A stretch of 64,000 nt of DNA from Castellaniella caeni NBRC 101664 (GCF_001592225.1 NZ_BCWN01000017.1:1-64000), one strand, 5' to 3'. Positions 32,073 to 39,755 are shown, numbered from the stretch's first letter. Program-made: numbers and translations. The notes: generated by a model not told the origin, from the letters alone.

Positions 32073-32099
32073 ACAGATACGCACACCGTTTGTATCTGT
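32073..32099 (-). promoter_or_regulatory. Inverted repeat in the atp operon 5-prime leader
   Basis: ACAGATAC (32073-32080) and GTATCTGT (32092-32099) are perfect 8-bp inverted repeats around an 11-base spacer. They lie 27 bases upstream of the atpI start and inside its predicted untranslated leader, so they can be a regulator site or an RNA hairpin. No known regulator motif is recognised. Confidence 0.55.
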
Positions 32100-32133
32100 G
32101 CCGATCACCGTAAGACCGCAGTCAAACTCGTAA

Positions 32134-32142
32134 ATTATAGCA
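32134..32142 (-). promoter_or_regulatory. Extended -10 promoter of the atp operon
   Basis: On the minus strand the sequence reads TGC-TATAAT, a perfect -10 hexamer with the TGn extension. No good -35 box is visible 17 bases upstream. The predicted start gives about an 80-base leader before atpI. Confidence 0.62.
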
Positions 32143-32262
32143 ATTTCGACAGAAGCCTTGGCCTCTGACCCGAAAGGCGCACCATTTTAACCTAGTTCGG
32201 CCAGGATTGCTTAGGGTTGTCCCCAGGGCCTGGCCAGACCGGCGCTTTGCCTACCCTGTTTG

Positions 32263-32294
32263 GCCGATCAGACGCACCTTTTCGGCTGATCGGC
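32263..32294 (+). promoter_or_regulatory. Inverted repeat upstream of csgE
   Basis: GCCGATCAG (32263-32271) and CTGATCGGC (32286-32294) form a perfect 9-bp inverted repeat with a 14-base spacer, about 135 bases upstream of csgE. It is a candidate binding site for the regulator of the curli operon; no regulator can be assigned. Confidence 0.45.
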
Positions 32295-32429
32295 GTAGTT
32301 TGTCCATCCTATGGGTAAGGGCATTGCCCGCACGTACCATCCTCTCTACGCCATACAGCTCGATACGTTCGGAAAGATTTTTGTCTCCGTTCGAGTCCAA
32401 CCCGGCGTCGAGGTTCAAGGGAGCATGCC

Positions 32430-32879
32430 GTGCGGCATTCAAGGTTCAGCGTCAGCATCATTGCACTCGTCCTGTCAGGCGGGATGGCGGCTGCGCAAGA
32501 GCCCGAGGCCCCCAAGGCACCCCCGCCCCTGGATCAGGGCCAGATCGACAGTGACCCGCTGCAGGGGCTGATCCTCAGCCGGACGATGACCGTCCTGGGC
32601 TGGGATTTCTACAAGAACTTCGCCGAAGTCTGGCAAGCGCTCTACCCCGACTCGCGCGACACGATAACGGTGATCGAGCGCCCCACGGCGCAGTTCGGCA
32701 GCGAAATCTGGATCAACTACCTGAACCAGGCCGTGTTTCACACATTTCTGTCGCCCGCCCGTTCGCGGGCGCGGGAAGAAAGCAAGAACGCCGTCGAGGC
32801 CGTCCACAACAACATCGAAGCCATCAATATCCAGCGCCGGTATGCACAGGATGCCGACCTGGGGCCCGAGGAGATGTAA
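32430..32879 (+). CDS. csgE: Curli assembly protein CsgE
   Basis: 149 aa with a signal peptide ending GGMAAAQ. It is the periplasmic adaptor that caps CsgG and guides CsgA. The core DPLQGLILSRTMTVLGWDFY and the IWINYLNQAVFHTFLSPARS segment match CsgE. The GTG start at 32430 is set by an AGGGAG 6-8 bases ahead; an ATG five bases earlier is in another frame. It is the first gene of csgEFG, with csgF starting right after its stop. Confidence 0.9.
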   Translation: MRHSRFSVSIIALVLSGGMAAAQEPEAPKAPPPLDQGQIDSDPLQGLILSRTMTVLGWDFYKNFAEVWQALYPDSRDTITVIERPTAQFGSEIWINYLNQAVFHTFLSPARSRAREESKNAVEAVHNNIEAINIQRRYAQDADLGPEEM

Positions 32880-33341
32880 ATGCGCTTACATATCGCCAGA
32901 TTTCATTCAGGCAATGCGCCGCTCAGGGCATTGCTGGCCGCCGTGGCCACCGGGCCGCTGATGCTGGGCGGCGCCTCGGCCGGGCAACTGACCTACACGC
33001 CGGTGAACCCGTCGTTTGGCGGCAGCCCGCTCAATGGCTCGTACATGCTGCAAAGCGCCCAGGCGCAGAAGCGCTATCCGATGCCAATGGACGATTATGA
33101 CCTCGGCAACGGCAACGTCAAGGTTCTTAATGCCGGGAACTACCCGGTCATTCAGGTGGGCAGCCAAGTCTACATCTATGATGCGGCAAATGGCGGCTGG
33201 GTTCTGTTCGATCCCAACACAGTCGGAGGCGCAGGCACCACCGGTTTGAAGAGCAGCGCGCTGGCGACTGAATCCAGATCCCTTCTGGGAGGCGCACCTG
33301 CCCAGACCGATGGCAAGCTCGACAGCGGGGTGGTGCAATGA
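32880..33341 (+). CDS. csgF: Curli assembly protein CsgF
   Basis: 153 aa secreted accessory protein that plugs CsgG at the cell surface and positions the nucleator. After the signal peptide the mature N terminus reads QLTYTPVNPSFGGSPLNGSY, the CsgG-binding signature of CsgF. The C-terminal half (about 80-153) is less conserved. The ATG abuts the csgE stop and the end overlaps csgG by 4 bases. Confidence 0.93.
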   Translation: MRLHIARFHSGNAPLRALLAAVATGPLMLGGASAGQLTYTPVNPSFGGSPLNGSYMLQSAQAQKRYPMPMDDYDLGNGNVKVLNAGNYPVIQVGSQVYIYDAANGGWVLFDPNTVGGAGTTGLKSSALATESRSLLGGAPAQTDGKLDSGVVQ

Positions 33342-34297
33342 GCGCGCCCAGCATCCCCGATTCGGCACCGACGAGGCAATGGTCGCGGCTTTGCCTGGCG
33401 ATGGCGGCTTCGCTGACACTATCGGCTTGCGCCCTGCAACGCCCCGCCAATGTCTCCAACGAGGCAAAGCTGACGCCACCCACACCATCGACGGTCGATC
33501 TGCTGCAACTGCCTCCACCGCAAAAGAAGATCGTGGCCGCCGTCTACGGTTTTCGCGACGAAACGGGCCAATACAAACCTTCGCCTGACAGTTCATTTTC
33601 AACTGCGGTCACACAAGGCGCCGCCTCGATGCTGATGAAGGCCCTGAAGGACTCCGGCTGGTACATCCCGGTGGAACGCGAGGGGCTGCAATCGTTGCTG
33701 ACTGAGCGACGCGTGCTGCGCGCCGTGGATGAACACCTCAAAAACGGCACCCCGCAAAACACCACGGTGCCCAACCTGCTGCCCGCCAGCATCATCCTGG
33801 AAGGCGGCATCGTGGCCTACGACAGCAACGTGCGCACTGGCGGCCTGGGCGCGCAGTTTCTGGGCATCGGACTCTCAACCCAGTACAGCGTGGATCAGGT
33901 GACCGTGAACCTGCGCGCCGTGGACGTGAACACCGGAGCCATCCTGAACAGCGTCTCGACCACCAAGACCATTTTTTCGCACGAAATCCATCCCAGCTAT
34001 TTCCGCTTCGTCAATTACTACGACCTGCTGGAGATCGAGGGGGGCTACACGCACAACGAACCGGCCCAGCTGGCCGTGAAAGAAGCCATCGATGCCGCTG
34101 TCATGCACCTGACCGTGCAAGGCATCAAGGACAACCAATGGCGCTTGCGCAACCCATCAGACTGGAACAGCCCGCTGATACAGCGTTATCTGGATGCTGA
34201 GAAGGAATACACCGTCACCGTCACCCCGCGTCAGCCCGCCGCGCCAGAACACCCCCCTGCGGCCAGCCCACAAGGCACATCAAGTGCCACGCCCTAG
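33338..34297 (+). CDS. csgG: Curli secretion channel CsgG
   Basis: 319 aa outer-membrane lipoprotein forming the nonameric curli pore. The lipobox LSAC is near residue 31, preceded by a signal peptide with a long polar start. Family segments include KIVAAVYGFRDETGQYKPSP, SMLMKALKDSGWYIPVEREG, LEGGIVAYDSNVRTGGLGAQ and the tail PLIQRYLDAEK. The last 30 residues are a Pro/Ala-rich extension not typical of E. coli CsgG. It overlaps csgF (ATGA). Confidence 0.95.
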   Translation: MSAPSIPDSAPTRQWSRLCLAMAASLTLSACALQRPANVSNEAKLTPPTPSTVDLLQLPPPQKKIVAAVYGFRDETGQYKPSPDSSFSTAVTQGAASMLMKALKDSGWYIPVEREGLQSLLTERRVLRAVDEHLKNGTPQNTTVPNLLPASIILEGGIVAYDSNVRTGGLGAQFLGIGLSTQYSVDQVTVNLRAVDVNTGAILNSVSTTKTIFSHEIHPSYFRFVNYYDLLEIEGGYTHNEPAQLAVKEAIDAAVMHLTVQGIKDNQWRLRNPSDWNSPLIQRYLDAEKEYTVTVTPRQPAAPEHPPAASPQGTSSATP

Positions 34298-34339
34298 GGC
34301 AAACCAGGGCAACGTACGGGAGATACAGGAGGACTCATC

Positions 34340-34885
34340 ATGATCCATCACACATTTTCAGCGACCCGCCTGGGCGGCCGCTCCAGGCGGGTCGGCAGCC
34401 TGCTGGCCGCGCTCTTGCTGACCCCCTTGGTTGGCTACTGCGCCACCCCCGATCTGGCCTCGTTTTCCGAACTGCCGCCCGCCGAGCTGAGCTCGTCCCT
34501 GCAAGCCCGCAGCACACAAACCGGGGCACTGAACACCAGCGATATCCAGCAGACCGGCTCGCGCAGCCAGGGTTCGGTGCATCAGGCAGGCATAGGGAAC
34601 AGCGCCAGCATCTCTCAAGGCGGCGTGGCCAATCAAGCCAGCGTCGTTCAACTGGGCCTCGGCAACCAGGCGGACATCGCCCAATATGGCAGTGGCAATT
34701 ACGCCGAGGCCAACCAGTTTGGCACGGGCAACCAGGCCACCATCGACCAATACACCAGCAACGCCTACGCCAGCGTGAACCAGGCAGGCAACTTCAACCA
34801 GGCCACCGTCAAGCAGACACGACCAGGATTCGCCTTCCCGGTCATCCAGATTGGCGACCACCTGAAGATCACTGTCTATCGCTGA
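34340..34885 (+). CDS. csgB: Curlin-repeat protein, probable nucleator CsgB
   Basis: 181 aa with an N-terminal signal region (hydrophobic at about 19-34) and then curlin half-repeats with an 11-residue period: QAGIGNSASIS, QGGVANQASVV, QLGLGNQADIA, QYGSGNYAEAN, QFGTGNQATID and two more. The tail, HLKITVYR, is basic and lacks repeats, as in the CsgB anchor segment. Position directly before csgA supports a minor, surface-anchored nucleator. The start is set by AGGAGG 6 bases ahead. The first 45 mature residues are not repeat-like. Confidence 0.85.
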   Translation: MIHHTFSATRLGGRSRRVGSLLAALLLTPLVGYCATPDLASFSELPPAELSSSLQARSTQTGALNTSDIQQTGSRSQGSVHQAGIGNSASISQGGVANQASVVQLGLGNQADIAQYGSGNYAEANQFGTGNQATIDQYTSNAYASVNQAGNFNQATVKQTRPGFAFPVIQIGDHLKITVYR

Positions 34886-34898
34886 GGTGGCACGACAT

Positions 34899-34963
34899 CC
34901 ACCAGCCGTCCACTCTTTCCCATACAAAGCCCGGTAACAAGGCCGCTGGGTGGCGTATTTTTT
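34899..34963 (+). terminator. Terminator-like hairpin between csgB and csgA
   Basis: CCACCAGC (34899-34906) can pair with GCTGGGTGG (34945-34953) with one bulge across a long loop, and TATTTTTT follows at 34956-34963. It sits just ahead of csgA and might attenuate read-through or reflect a separate csgA transcript. The loop is long, so confidence is modest. Confidence 0.35.
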
Positions 34964-34997
34964 GTACAGGTCTTGATGCCCTTAGAGGAGTCACACC

Positions 34998-35615
34998 ATG
35001 AAGATTCAACTTTGCGCACTCGCGTCTGGTCTTGCCCTGGCGTTTGCAGGTACTGCCAGCTTCGCGGCAACCGACGGGACAACCGTCCAGGAAGGCTTCG
35101 GCAACGACGCAACCATCACGCAAGCTTACAACGCGAACACAAGCGCACTCATCGACCAACTGGGTGCAATCAACCAAGCGACGACGTCGCAGAATGCCAA
35201 CCTGGGCTCAAAGGCCAAGACGTATCAACGTGGCTTTAACAACAACGCCGACACCACGCAGCGATACACGGTGAGTGCATACTCGGAAATCGTGCAGCAT
35301 GGCGGTTTCAACCAGGCTGACGTCGCACAAAGCAACGGCTACGACCAGTACTCGAAGGTCTACCAGAAAGGAGTCGGCAACTCGGTGGACGTGAGCCAGA
35401 GCTGGAACAGCAATGCCGATTCCGATATCGTGCAGCACGGCTGGTTCAATACGGCCAGCGTTACCCAGACGTCGGGCCGCCACCAAGACGCCGAGGTATA
35501 CCAAGGCGGTATCGCCAACAGTGCGACGATCATGCAGACGGGCTCGTACCTGAACGCCTCGGCCAGCCAGAAGGGCTTCATGAACACCAGCAACATCACC
35601 CAGACCGGCTGGTAA
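34998..35615 (+). CDS. csgA: Major curlin subunit CsgA
   Basis: 205 aa secreted amyloid subunit. A signal peptide ends ASFAA, followed by eight curlin repeats of about 23 residues with the Q-x-G-x2-N-x-A/D-x3-Q pattern (for example VQEGFGNDATITQ, YQRGFNNNADTTQ, VQHGGFNQADVAQ, YQKGVGNSVDVSQ, VQHGWFNTASVTQ). E. coli CsgA has five. Even-numbered central repeats carry VQHG-x-FN and odd ones YQ-x-G, so the repeats alternate. The ribosome-binding site AGAGGAG is strong. A very stable hairpin follows the stop. Codon use is visibly less GC-rich than in the flanking genes. Confidence 0.92.
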   Translation: MKIQLCALASGLALAFAGTASFAATDGTTVQEGFGNDATITQAYNANTSALIDQLGAINQATTSQNANLGSKAKTYQRGFNNNADTTQRYTVSAYSEIVQHGGFNQADVAQSNGYDQYSKVYQKGVGNSVDVSQSWNSNADSDIVQHGWFNTASVTQTSGRHQDAEVYQGGIANSATIMQTGSYLNASASQKGFMNTSNITQTGW

Positions 35616-35638
35616 GTGGCTGCGGCCCCCTAAAGCCC

Positions 35639-35665
35639 CCCGGGAGCGACGTGGTCGCCCCCGGG
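35639..35665 (+). other. Stable RNA hairpin just after csgA
   Basis: CCCGGG (35639-35644), an A/C mismatch and GCGAC (35646-35650) pair with GTCGC (35654-35658) and CCCGGG (35660-35665) around a GTG loop. No T run follows, so it should block 3-prime exonucleases rather than terminate, and could raise csgA mRNA over the downstream gene. Confidence 0.6.
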
Positions 35666-35696
35666 CAGTTTCCGACAGTATCAACCGGAGATCGCA

Positions 35697-36014
35697 ATGA
35701 TGACAGCCGACATCAACCTACAAGTCTGGCTAGACATCATCCCCGGCACCCAGCCCAGCGTGGTGGTTCCGTACGTCAAAAGCCCCACATCAGGCATCGT
35801 GCAGTATCAGCTAAACGCCACGAAGAAAGGACTCAGTGGTACGTCCAGCATCAGCCAGAGCGGCGGCGTCAGGGTGCAGGCCGACCACCCGACCGCTTTG
35901 ACACGCTTTTCCATGTCGCTGGGCGCGCAGGATCAATGCAAGATCGAGCTGACCTTGTTTGCCAACGGCCACGAGACAGGCACATACCAATTCGACTGCC
36001 CCAGACCCCGGTAG
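35697..36014 (+). CDS. csgH: CsgH/CsgC-like curli chaperone
   Basis: 105 aa. The core YQLNATKKGLSGTSSISQSG, then LTRFSMSLG and a C-terminal FANGHETGTYQFDC, resembles CsgH, the small beta-sandwich protein that blocks premature curli amyloid formation and replaces CsgC in some bacteria. Two Cys residues (about 81 and 101) might pair. Two things are odd: no signal peptide is visible, and there is no in-frame start upstream before a stop codon, although CsgC/CsgH act in the periplasm. GGAG precedes the ATG. A terminator follows, closing the csg operon. Confidence 0.72.
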   Translation: MMTADINLQVWLDIIPGTQPSVVVPYVKSPTSGIVQYQLNATKKGLSGTSSISQSGGVRVQADHPTALTRFSMSLGAQDQCKIELTLFANGHETGTYQFDCPRPR

Positions 36015-36037
36015 CGCAGGGGCAGGCATCTGCAAAA

Positions 36038-36060
36038 GAGGCACTGCATGCCTCATTTTT
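36038..36060 (+). terminator. Rho-independent terminator of the csg operon
   Basis: GAGGCA (36038-36043), loop CTGCA and TGCCTC (36049-36054) are followed by ATTTTT; AAAA precedes the stem, so it can act in both directions. It lies 24 bases after the csgH stop and separates curli genes from the polysaccharide genes. Confidence 0.75.
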
Positions 36061-36189
36061 ATACACAGCCGACGTTACGTTTTGCGCAACCTTGGCATAT
36101 TTCGAGCAGCCCGGTGCAATATTTGCCCGGCCGACGCCGGTGAACCGCCCGCAAAATCATGCATCCATTTCGCAAAGGGAGAACGCACG

Positions 36190-37524
36190 ATGACCAGCCG
36201 CCCACTCGCCGGGGCCTGTCTCTGCCTGAGCATCGGCGCCCCTCTCGGCATCGCTGCCGTCTGGTCGGCGGACGCTCTCCTGGGCTTCGCGTTTTTCTAC
36301 CCCTTGCTGATTGCGGTCGTATCGATACTGGGCGGCCTGTATTACTGGTTTCACTGGGAGCGGCACTGGGCCTGGGGGCTGGACGTGCAGCCGCCCGAAC
36401 TCAAGGGCAACCCATTGATCACGATCCTGATCCCCTGCCACAACCAGGCCGAACAGGGGCCGGACACGGTGCTGTCGGCCCTTGACCAGCACTACCTGAA
36501 CATCGAGGTCATCGCCATCGACGACGGTTCGACCGACGGCACCGGACGCCGACTCGATGCGCTGGCGGCCGTGCACGAACGGCTGCGCGTGGTTCACCTG
36601 GACAGGCATCAGGGCAAGGCCATGGCCCTGCGCATGGGCGCACTGGCAGCGCGCAGCGACTATCTGGTGTGCATCGACGGCGATGCGCTGCTGGATCGCA
36701 ACGCGGCCTCGTTTCTGGTGGCGCCGCTGCTGGCGTGCCCGCGGGTCGGGGCCGTGACGGGCAATCCACGCATCCGCACGCGCTCGACCCTGATCGGACG
36801 CATCCAGGTGGGCGAATGCGCGTCCATCGCCGGCCTCATCAAGCGTACGCAGCGGGTATACGGCCAGGTGTTCACCGTCTCGGGCGTGGTGTCCGCCTTT
36901 CGCCGCAGCGCACTCGACCGGGTCGGCTACTGGAGCCTGGACACGGTGGCCGAGGACATCGACATCAGCTGGAAACTGCAGCGCGACCACTGGTCGATCT
37001 TTTACGAACCCCGCGCCCTGTGCTGGATTCCGATGCCCGAGACGATCCGCGGCCTGTGGCGGCAACGTTTGCGCCGAGCCCAGGGCGGGGCCGAAGTCTT
37101 TCTGAGCAACGTACCCGCCATCTGGTCGTGGCGCTACCGGCGCCTGTGGCCCATGGTGCTGGAATACGGCGTGTCCTCGGTCTGGGCCTTCGCGCTGCTG
37201 CTGGCCGTCGTCCTTTGGACGATCGGGCTGTTCACGGCGCTGCCCAGCCGCCTCCACATCGACACGCCGCTGCCCCCGGCATTCACCGGCATGGTGCTGG
37301 TCATGGCCTGCCTGCTGCAATTCGCCCTGAGCATCTTCATCGACCAGCGCTACGAGCACGGCCTGGCGCGTTCGCTCTACTGGGCCGTCTGGTATCCCCT
37401 GGCCTATTGGGTCGTGCACTTGCTGACCACCCTGTGCAGTTTTCCCGCCGTCCTGCTCAAACGATGCCGCCCGAGGGCGCGCCGGGAAAGCCCGGATCGC
37501 GGCATCAAGGCACCCACGTCATGA
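36190..37524 (+). CDS. pgaC: PgaC-type glycosyltransferase family 2 polysaccharide synthase
   Basis: 444 aa inner-membrane processive GT2 enzyme resembling PgaC/HmsR, which polymerises beta-1,6-GlcNAc. Two N-terminal TM helices precede the GT domain: ITILIPCHNQAEQG, AIDDGSTDGTG, CIDGDALLD, and the catalytic-base region VAEDIDISWKLQ. TM helices follow. The acceptor motif expected as QRLRWAQGG reads QRLRRAQGG, so the conserved Trp of QxxRW is Arg. pgaA and pgaB are not adjacent. The ATG at 36190 is set by AGGGAG upstream. It overlaps pgaD by 4 bases. It could make a polymer other than poly-GlcNAc. Confidence 0.85.
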   Translation: MTSRPLAGACLCLSIGAPLGIAAVWSADALLGFAFFYPLLIAVVSILGGLYYWFHWERHWAWGLDVQPPELKGNPLITILIPCHNQAEQGPDTVLSALDQHYLNIEVIAIDDGSTDGTGRRLDALAAVHERLRVVHLDRHQGKAMALRMGALAARSDYLVCIDGDALLDRNAASFLVAPLLACPRVGAVTGNPRIRTRSTLIGRIQVGECASIAGLIKRTQRVYGQVFTVSGVVSAFRRSALDRVGYWSLDTVAEDIDISWKLQRDHWSIFYEPRALCWIPMPETIRGLWRQRLRRAQGGAEVFLSNVPAIWSWRYRRLWPMVLEYGVSSVWAFALLLAVVLWTIGLFTALPSRLHIDTPLPPAFTGMVLVMACLLQFALSIFIDQRYEHGLARSLYWAVWYPLAYWVVHLLTTLCSFPAVLLKRCRPRARRESPDRGIKAPTS

Positions 37525-38036
37525 TCATCATCAAGACCGCGCGCTCGCGTCTGCGGATGGCGCTCGAAGGCTTGCTGACAGCCCTGGTCTGGGGCGCCTG
37601 CCTGTCCCTGTTCAGCGTCGGCATCCGCTCGATCGCACCAGGCACGCTACGCGGCCTGGCAGGCCCCCTGGCCGCGCGCCTGCCGCCGGGCCTGCACACA
37701 TTGCTGCTCTACGCCCTGGTGGCTCTGGGCGTCGGCGTCCTGCTGTTTTCCTGGGCGAGCTACAACGCGTTGCGCTATGGCGGGCTGGATCGCCGCAAAT
37801 CGGCATCAACCCTTACGCGGCAGGCGCTGGCGCAGCGCTTCGGCATCGATGCGGGCCAGCTGGACGCCTTGCGCGACAGCCAGATCGTGCACATTCTTCA
37901 TGACGAGACAGGAAATATCCTGCAACTGCGGGCAAATGACGAAAATTCAAACACAGCAGACCACAACAGGCTTTCGCCGTCCCGATGCGGCGTTTACGAT
38001 ACACATGGAAATCATATAAGTCATTTTTCACAATGA
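37521..38036 (+). CDS. pgaD: PgaD-like auxiliary subunit
   Basis: 171 aa with two membrane helices (about 13-37 and 58-80) followed by the PgaD-like SWASYNALRYGGLDRRK segment and a soluble C-terminal half. PgaD binds PgaC and cyclic-di-GMP jointly and is needed for synthase activity. It is coupled to pgaC by an ATGA overlap. The last 50 residues (after DETGNILQLRAND) are longer than in E. coli PgaD, which is about 137 residues, and are His/Asn/Ser-rich. Confidence 0.8.
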   Translation: MIIIKTARSRLRMALEGLLTALVWGACLSLFSVGIRSIAPGTLRGLAGPLAARLPPGLHTLLLYALVALGVGVLLFSWASYNALRYGGLDRRKSASTLTRQALAQRFGIDAGQLDALRDSQIVHILHDETGNILQLRANDENSNTADHNRLSPSRCGVYDTHGNHISHFSQ

Positions 38037-38068
38037 TTATTTCCATAAACTGATGACATAGTGAACAA

Positions 38069-38098
38069 TTCTGTTTCATACAAGTTCTGTTTCATACA
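38069..38098 (+). repeat. Direct repeat in front of the LuxR-type gene
   Basis: TTCTGTTTCATACA occurs twice, at 38069-38082 and 38085-38098, a 16-base period, ending 21 bases before the regulator's start codon. The region is AT-rich compared with its surroundings. It may be an operator for the regulator itself. Confidence 0.65.
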
Positions 38099-38119
38099 GG
38101 CTTTAAGGAGGTTCCATCA

Positions 38120-39019
38120 ATGGTGACAGTCACCGTGGTAGAGCCCAATGCGCTGCTTCGCTTGGGTATCCTGAATCTTCTGGAGACGCTCGACTGTGAG
38201 ACGATCACAGTCGGCGTGGACTACGTACAGCTCTTTCAGGGCGCGCAGCGGCATCTGGCGGGCACCGATCTCCTGCTGCTGTCCGTGCCGGACGCCTACG
38301 AACGCATGATCGAACTGCTTGCCGCCGCCCAGCAGCACTACGAACCGCGGCGCATCCTGTTCCTCTCGGACACGCACGTCCTGCCCTACTCGCTGCTCAA
38401 GCTGCCCGCTACCCTGGCGGGATACGTCTGCAAACACGCCTCGCAAGACGTGCTCAAGACCTCGGTCATGCTGGTGCTGGCGGGCGGCAAGTGCTTTCCC
38501 GCCCCGGAAACCCTGCAACTGAAAGAGACGGAACCCGGGATCGCGGGCGACGGCCGCGCGCTCAAGCGGCGCTGGTACGAGAAAGACACTACCTTGCCGG
38601 ACACGCGCGATGCGCTACAGCAGCCCGACAACCTGCTGCAGCTGCGCCCCACGGGGCACGCACAGGCGCCCACCCCGGCCCACGCGCCGCGCCCCCCGCT
38701 GGCACAGGCCAAGGGCGCGGCACCCGAAGCCTCTCCCCTGAGCCCCAGGGCCACGGCCCTGGAAGCCGAGCTGCTGGGCTTGACGCCCCGGCAATACGAA
38801 GTGCTGGCCCTGATGGCCAAGGGCTACCCGCTGAAAAAAATCAGCCGCGAACTCAATATTTCGGTGGCCACCGCCAAGACCCACACCGAGGCGCTCTACC
38901 AGCGGCTGTCGGTCAACAACCGCAACGCCGCGGTCTATGCCGCCATCTCACGCGGGGCCACCCTGGGTTGGGCCGGGTCCGCCGTCGAGGCCGCCGGTTC
39001 GCCGCACATCAGTGCCTAG
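38120..39019 (+). CDS. LuxR-family regulator with degenerate receiver domain
   Basis: 299 aa. Residues 1-120 resemble a NarL-type receiver (VTVVEPNALLRLGILNLLET, then GYVCKHASQDVLKTSV with the conserved Lys), but the acidic pair is replaced by EPN and the phospho-acceptor position reads LLLLSVPD, with Ser for Asp. Phosphorylation is therefore unlikely, as in CsgD. A Pro/Ala-rich linker (about 150-215) leads to a LuxR helix-turn-helix, LTPRQYEVLALMAKGYPLKK and ISVATAKTHTEALYQRL. A perfect AAGGAGG precedes the ATG. Location after csg and pgaCD suggests it controls the matrix genes, like CsgD in E. coli; orthology is not shown. Confidence 0.85.
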   Translation: MVTVTVVEPNALLRLGILNLLETLDCETITVGVDYVQLFQGAQRHLAGTDLLLLSVPDAYERMIELLAAAQQHYEPRRILFLSDTHVLPYSLLKLPATLAGYVCKHASQDVLKTSVMLVLAGGKCFPAPETLQLKETEPGIAGDGRALKRRWYEKDTTLPDTRDALQQPDNLLQLRPTGHAQAPTPAHAPRPPLAQAKGAAPEASPLSPRATALEAELLGLTPRQYEVLALMAKGYPLKKISRELNISVATAKTHTEALYQRLSVNNRNAAVYAAISRGATLGWAGSAVEAAGSPHISA

Positions 39020-39032
39020 TGTGCTGTTCGGC

Positions 39033-39755
39033 TCACACGGGCTCGGGAAACGTGGCCAGGCACCACTGGGCAATCGCGGCGGCGGCCTGGCTGGCCACCG
39101 CGGCGGGCCGATACTGCGTCACCGGCATCTTGTGAGCCAAGGCCTCGTGCACGCTTTCGTCCAGTGCCACCGCCTGTGGCACCACCTGCGCCCCATAGCG
39201 AAACCGCCAGTCGAGCACGACGTCGCACGCCAGCTGCCGGGCGCTGTCCAGGCCGTTGACGAGCACGTGCGTGGTCTGCTCCAGGCCGATCTGGGCGAGC
39301 AAGACATGCGCGGCAATGTCGGGGTGGACGACCAGTACGTCCAGCGTGCTGCGAAAGCGCAGGGCAGGCGCCAGGCGATTGGGATATGGCGGACAGTCGA
39401 ACAGCACCCAGTCGTAATCCGCCCCCAGGTCGGGCGCCACCTGCAACCAGAAATCATCTCCCCGCAGCAAGTGGGACACGCCGGAATCTTCGATGGCCTT
39501 GCGCCCGAAGGGCGCCAGCGTGAGGCCCGGGCGAATCTCGCAAGCCTGCTGGCGCCACTCGGCGGCAAAGGCGGAAGACACCCAGCCACGGCCATCGCGG
39601 TGGGGAATGTCGAAGTGCAGCCGCAGCAGGTCGGCGGCATTGAGATCCACCAACAGCACCCGTTGGCCCCGGGCATGCAGGGCATCCCCCAGCATGCCCG
39701 CCACGGTCGTGGTGCCGCCCCCACCCCGCACGCCAGTCAAGGTCACCAGATTCAT
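39033..39755 (-). CDS. bcsQ: BcsQ-like MinD/ParA-family ATPase
   Basis: 240 aa. The N terminus, LVTLTGVRGGGGTTTVAGML, has the same lysine-less deviant P loop (GVRGGxGTTT) as E. coli BcsQ, followed by LLVDLNAADLLRLHFDIPHR matching the BcsQ DNLLRLSF region, and YDWVLFDCPP. BcsQ forms a complex with BcsR, localises cellulose synthesis at the pole and stabilises BcsA. No bcsA, B, Z or C gene is present in this window. It overlaps the bcsR-like gene (ATGA) and converges on the LuxR-type gene 13 bases away. Confidence 0.88.
   Translation of the reverse strand: MNLVTLTGVRGGGGTTTVAGMLGDALHARGQRVLLVDLNAADLLRLHFDIPHRDGRGWVSSAFAAEWRQQACEIRPGLTLAPFGRKAIEDSGVSHLLRGDDFWLQVAPDLGADYDWVLFDCPPYPNRLAPALRFRSTLDVLVVHPDIAAHVLLAQIGLEQTTHVLVNGLDSARQLACDVVLDWRFRYGAQVVPQAVALDESVHEALAHKMPVTQYRPAAVASQAAAAIAQWCLATFPEPV

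Larger units (their letters stand above)
32047..32429. other. Divergent control region between atpI and csgE
   Basis: 383 bases with no credible gene. The atp side holds the promoter and inverted repeat listed separately. The csg side holds an inverted repeat at 32263-32294, but no convincing sigma-70 promoter for csgE; an alternative sigma factor or an activator may be needed. Confidence 0.55.
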
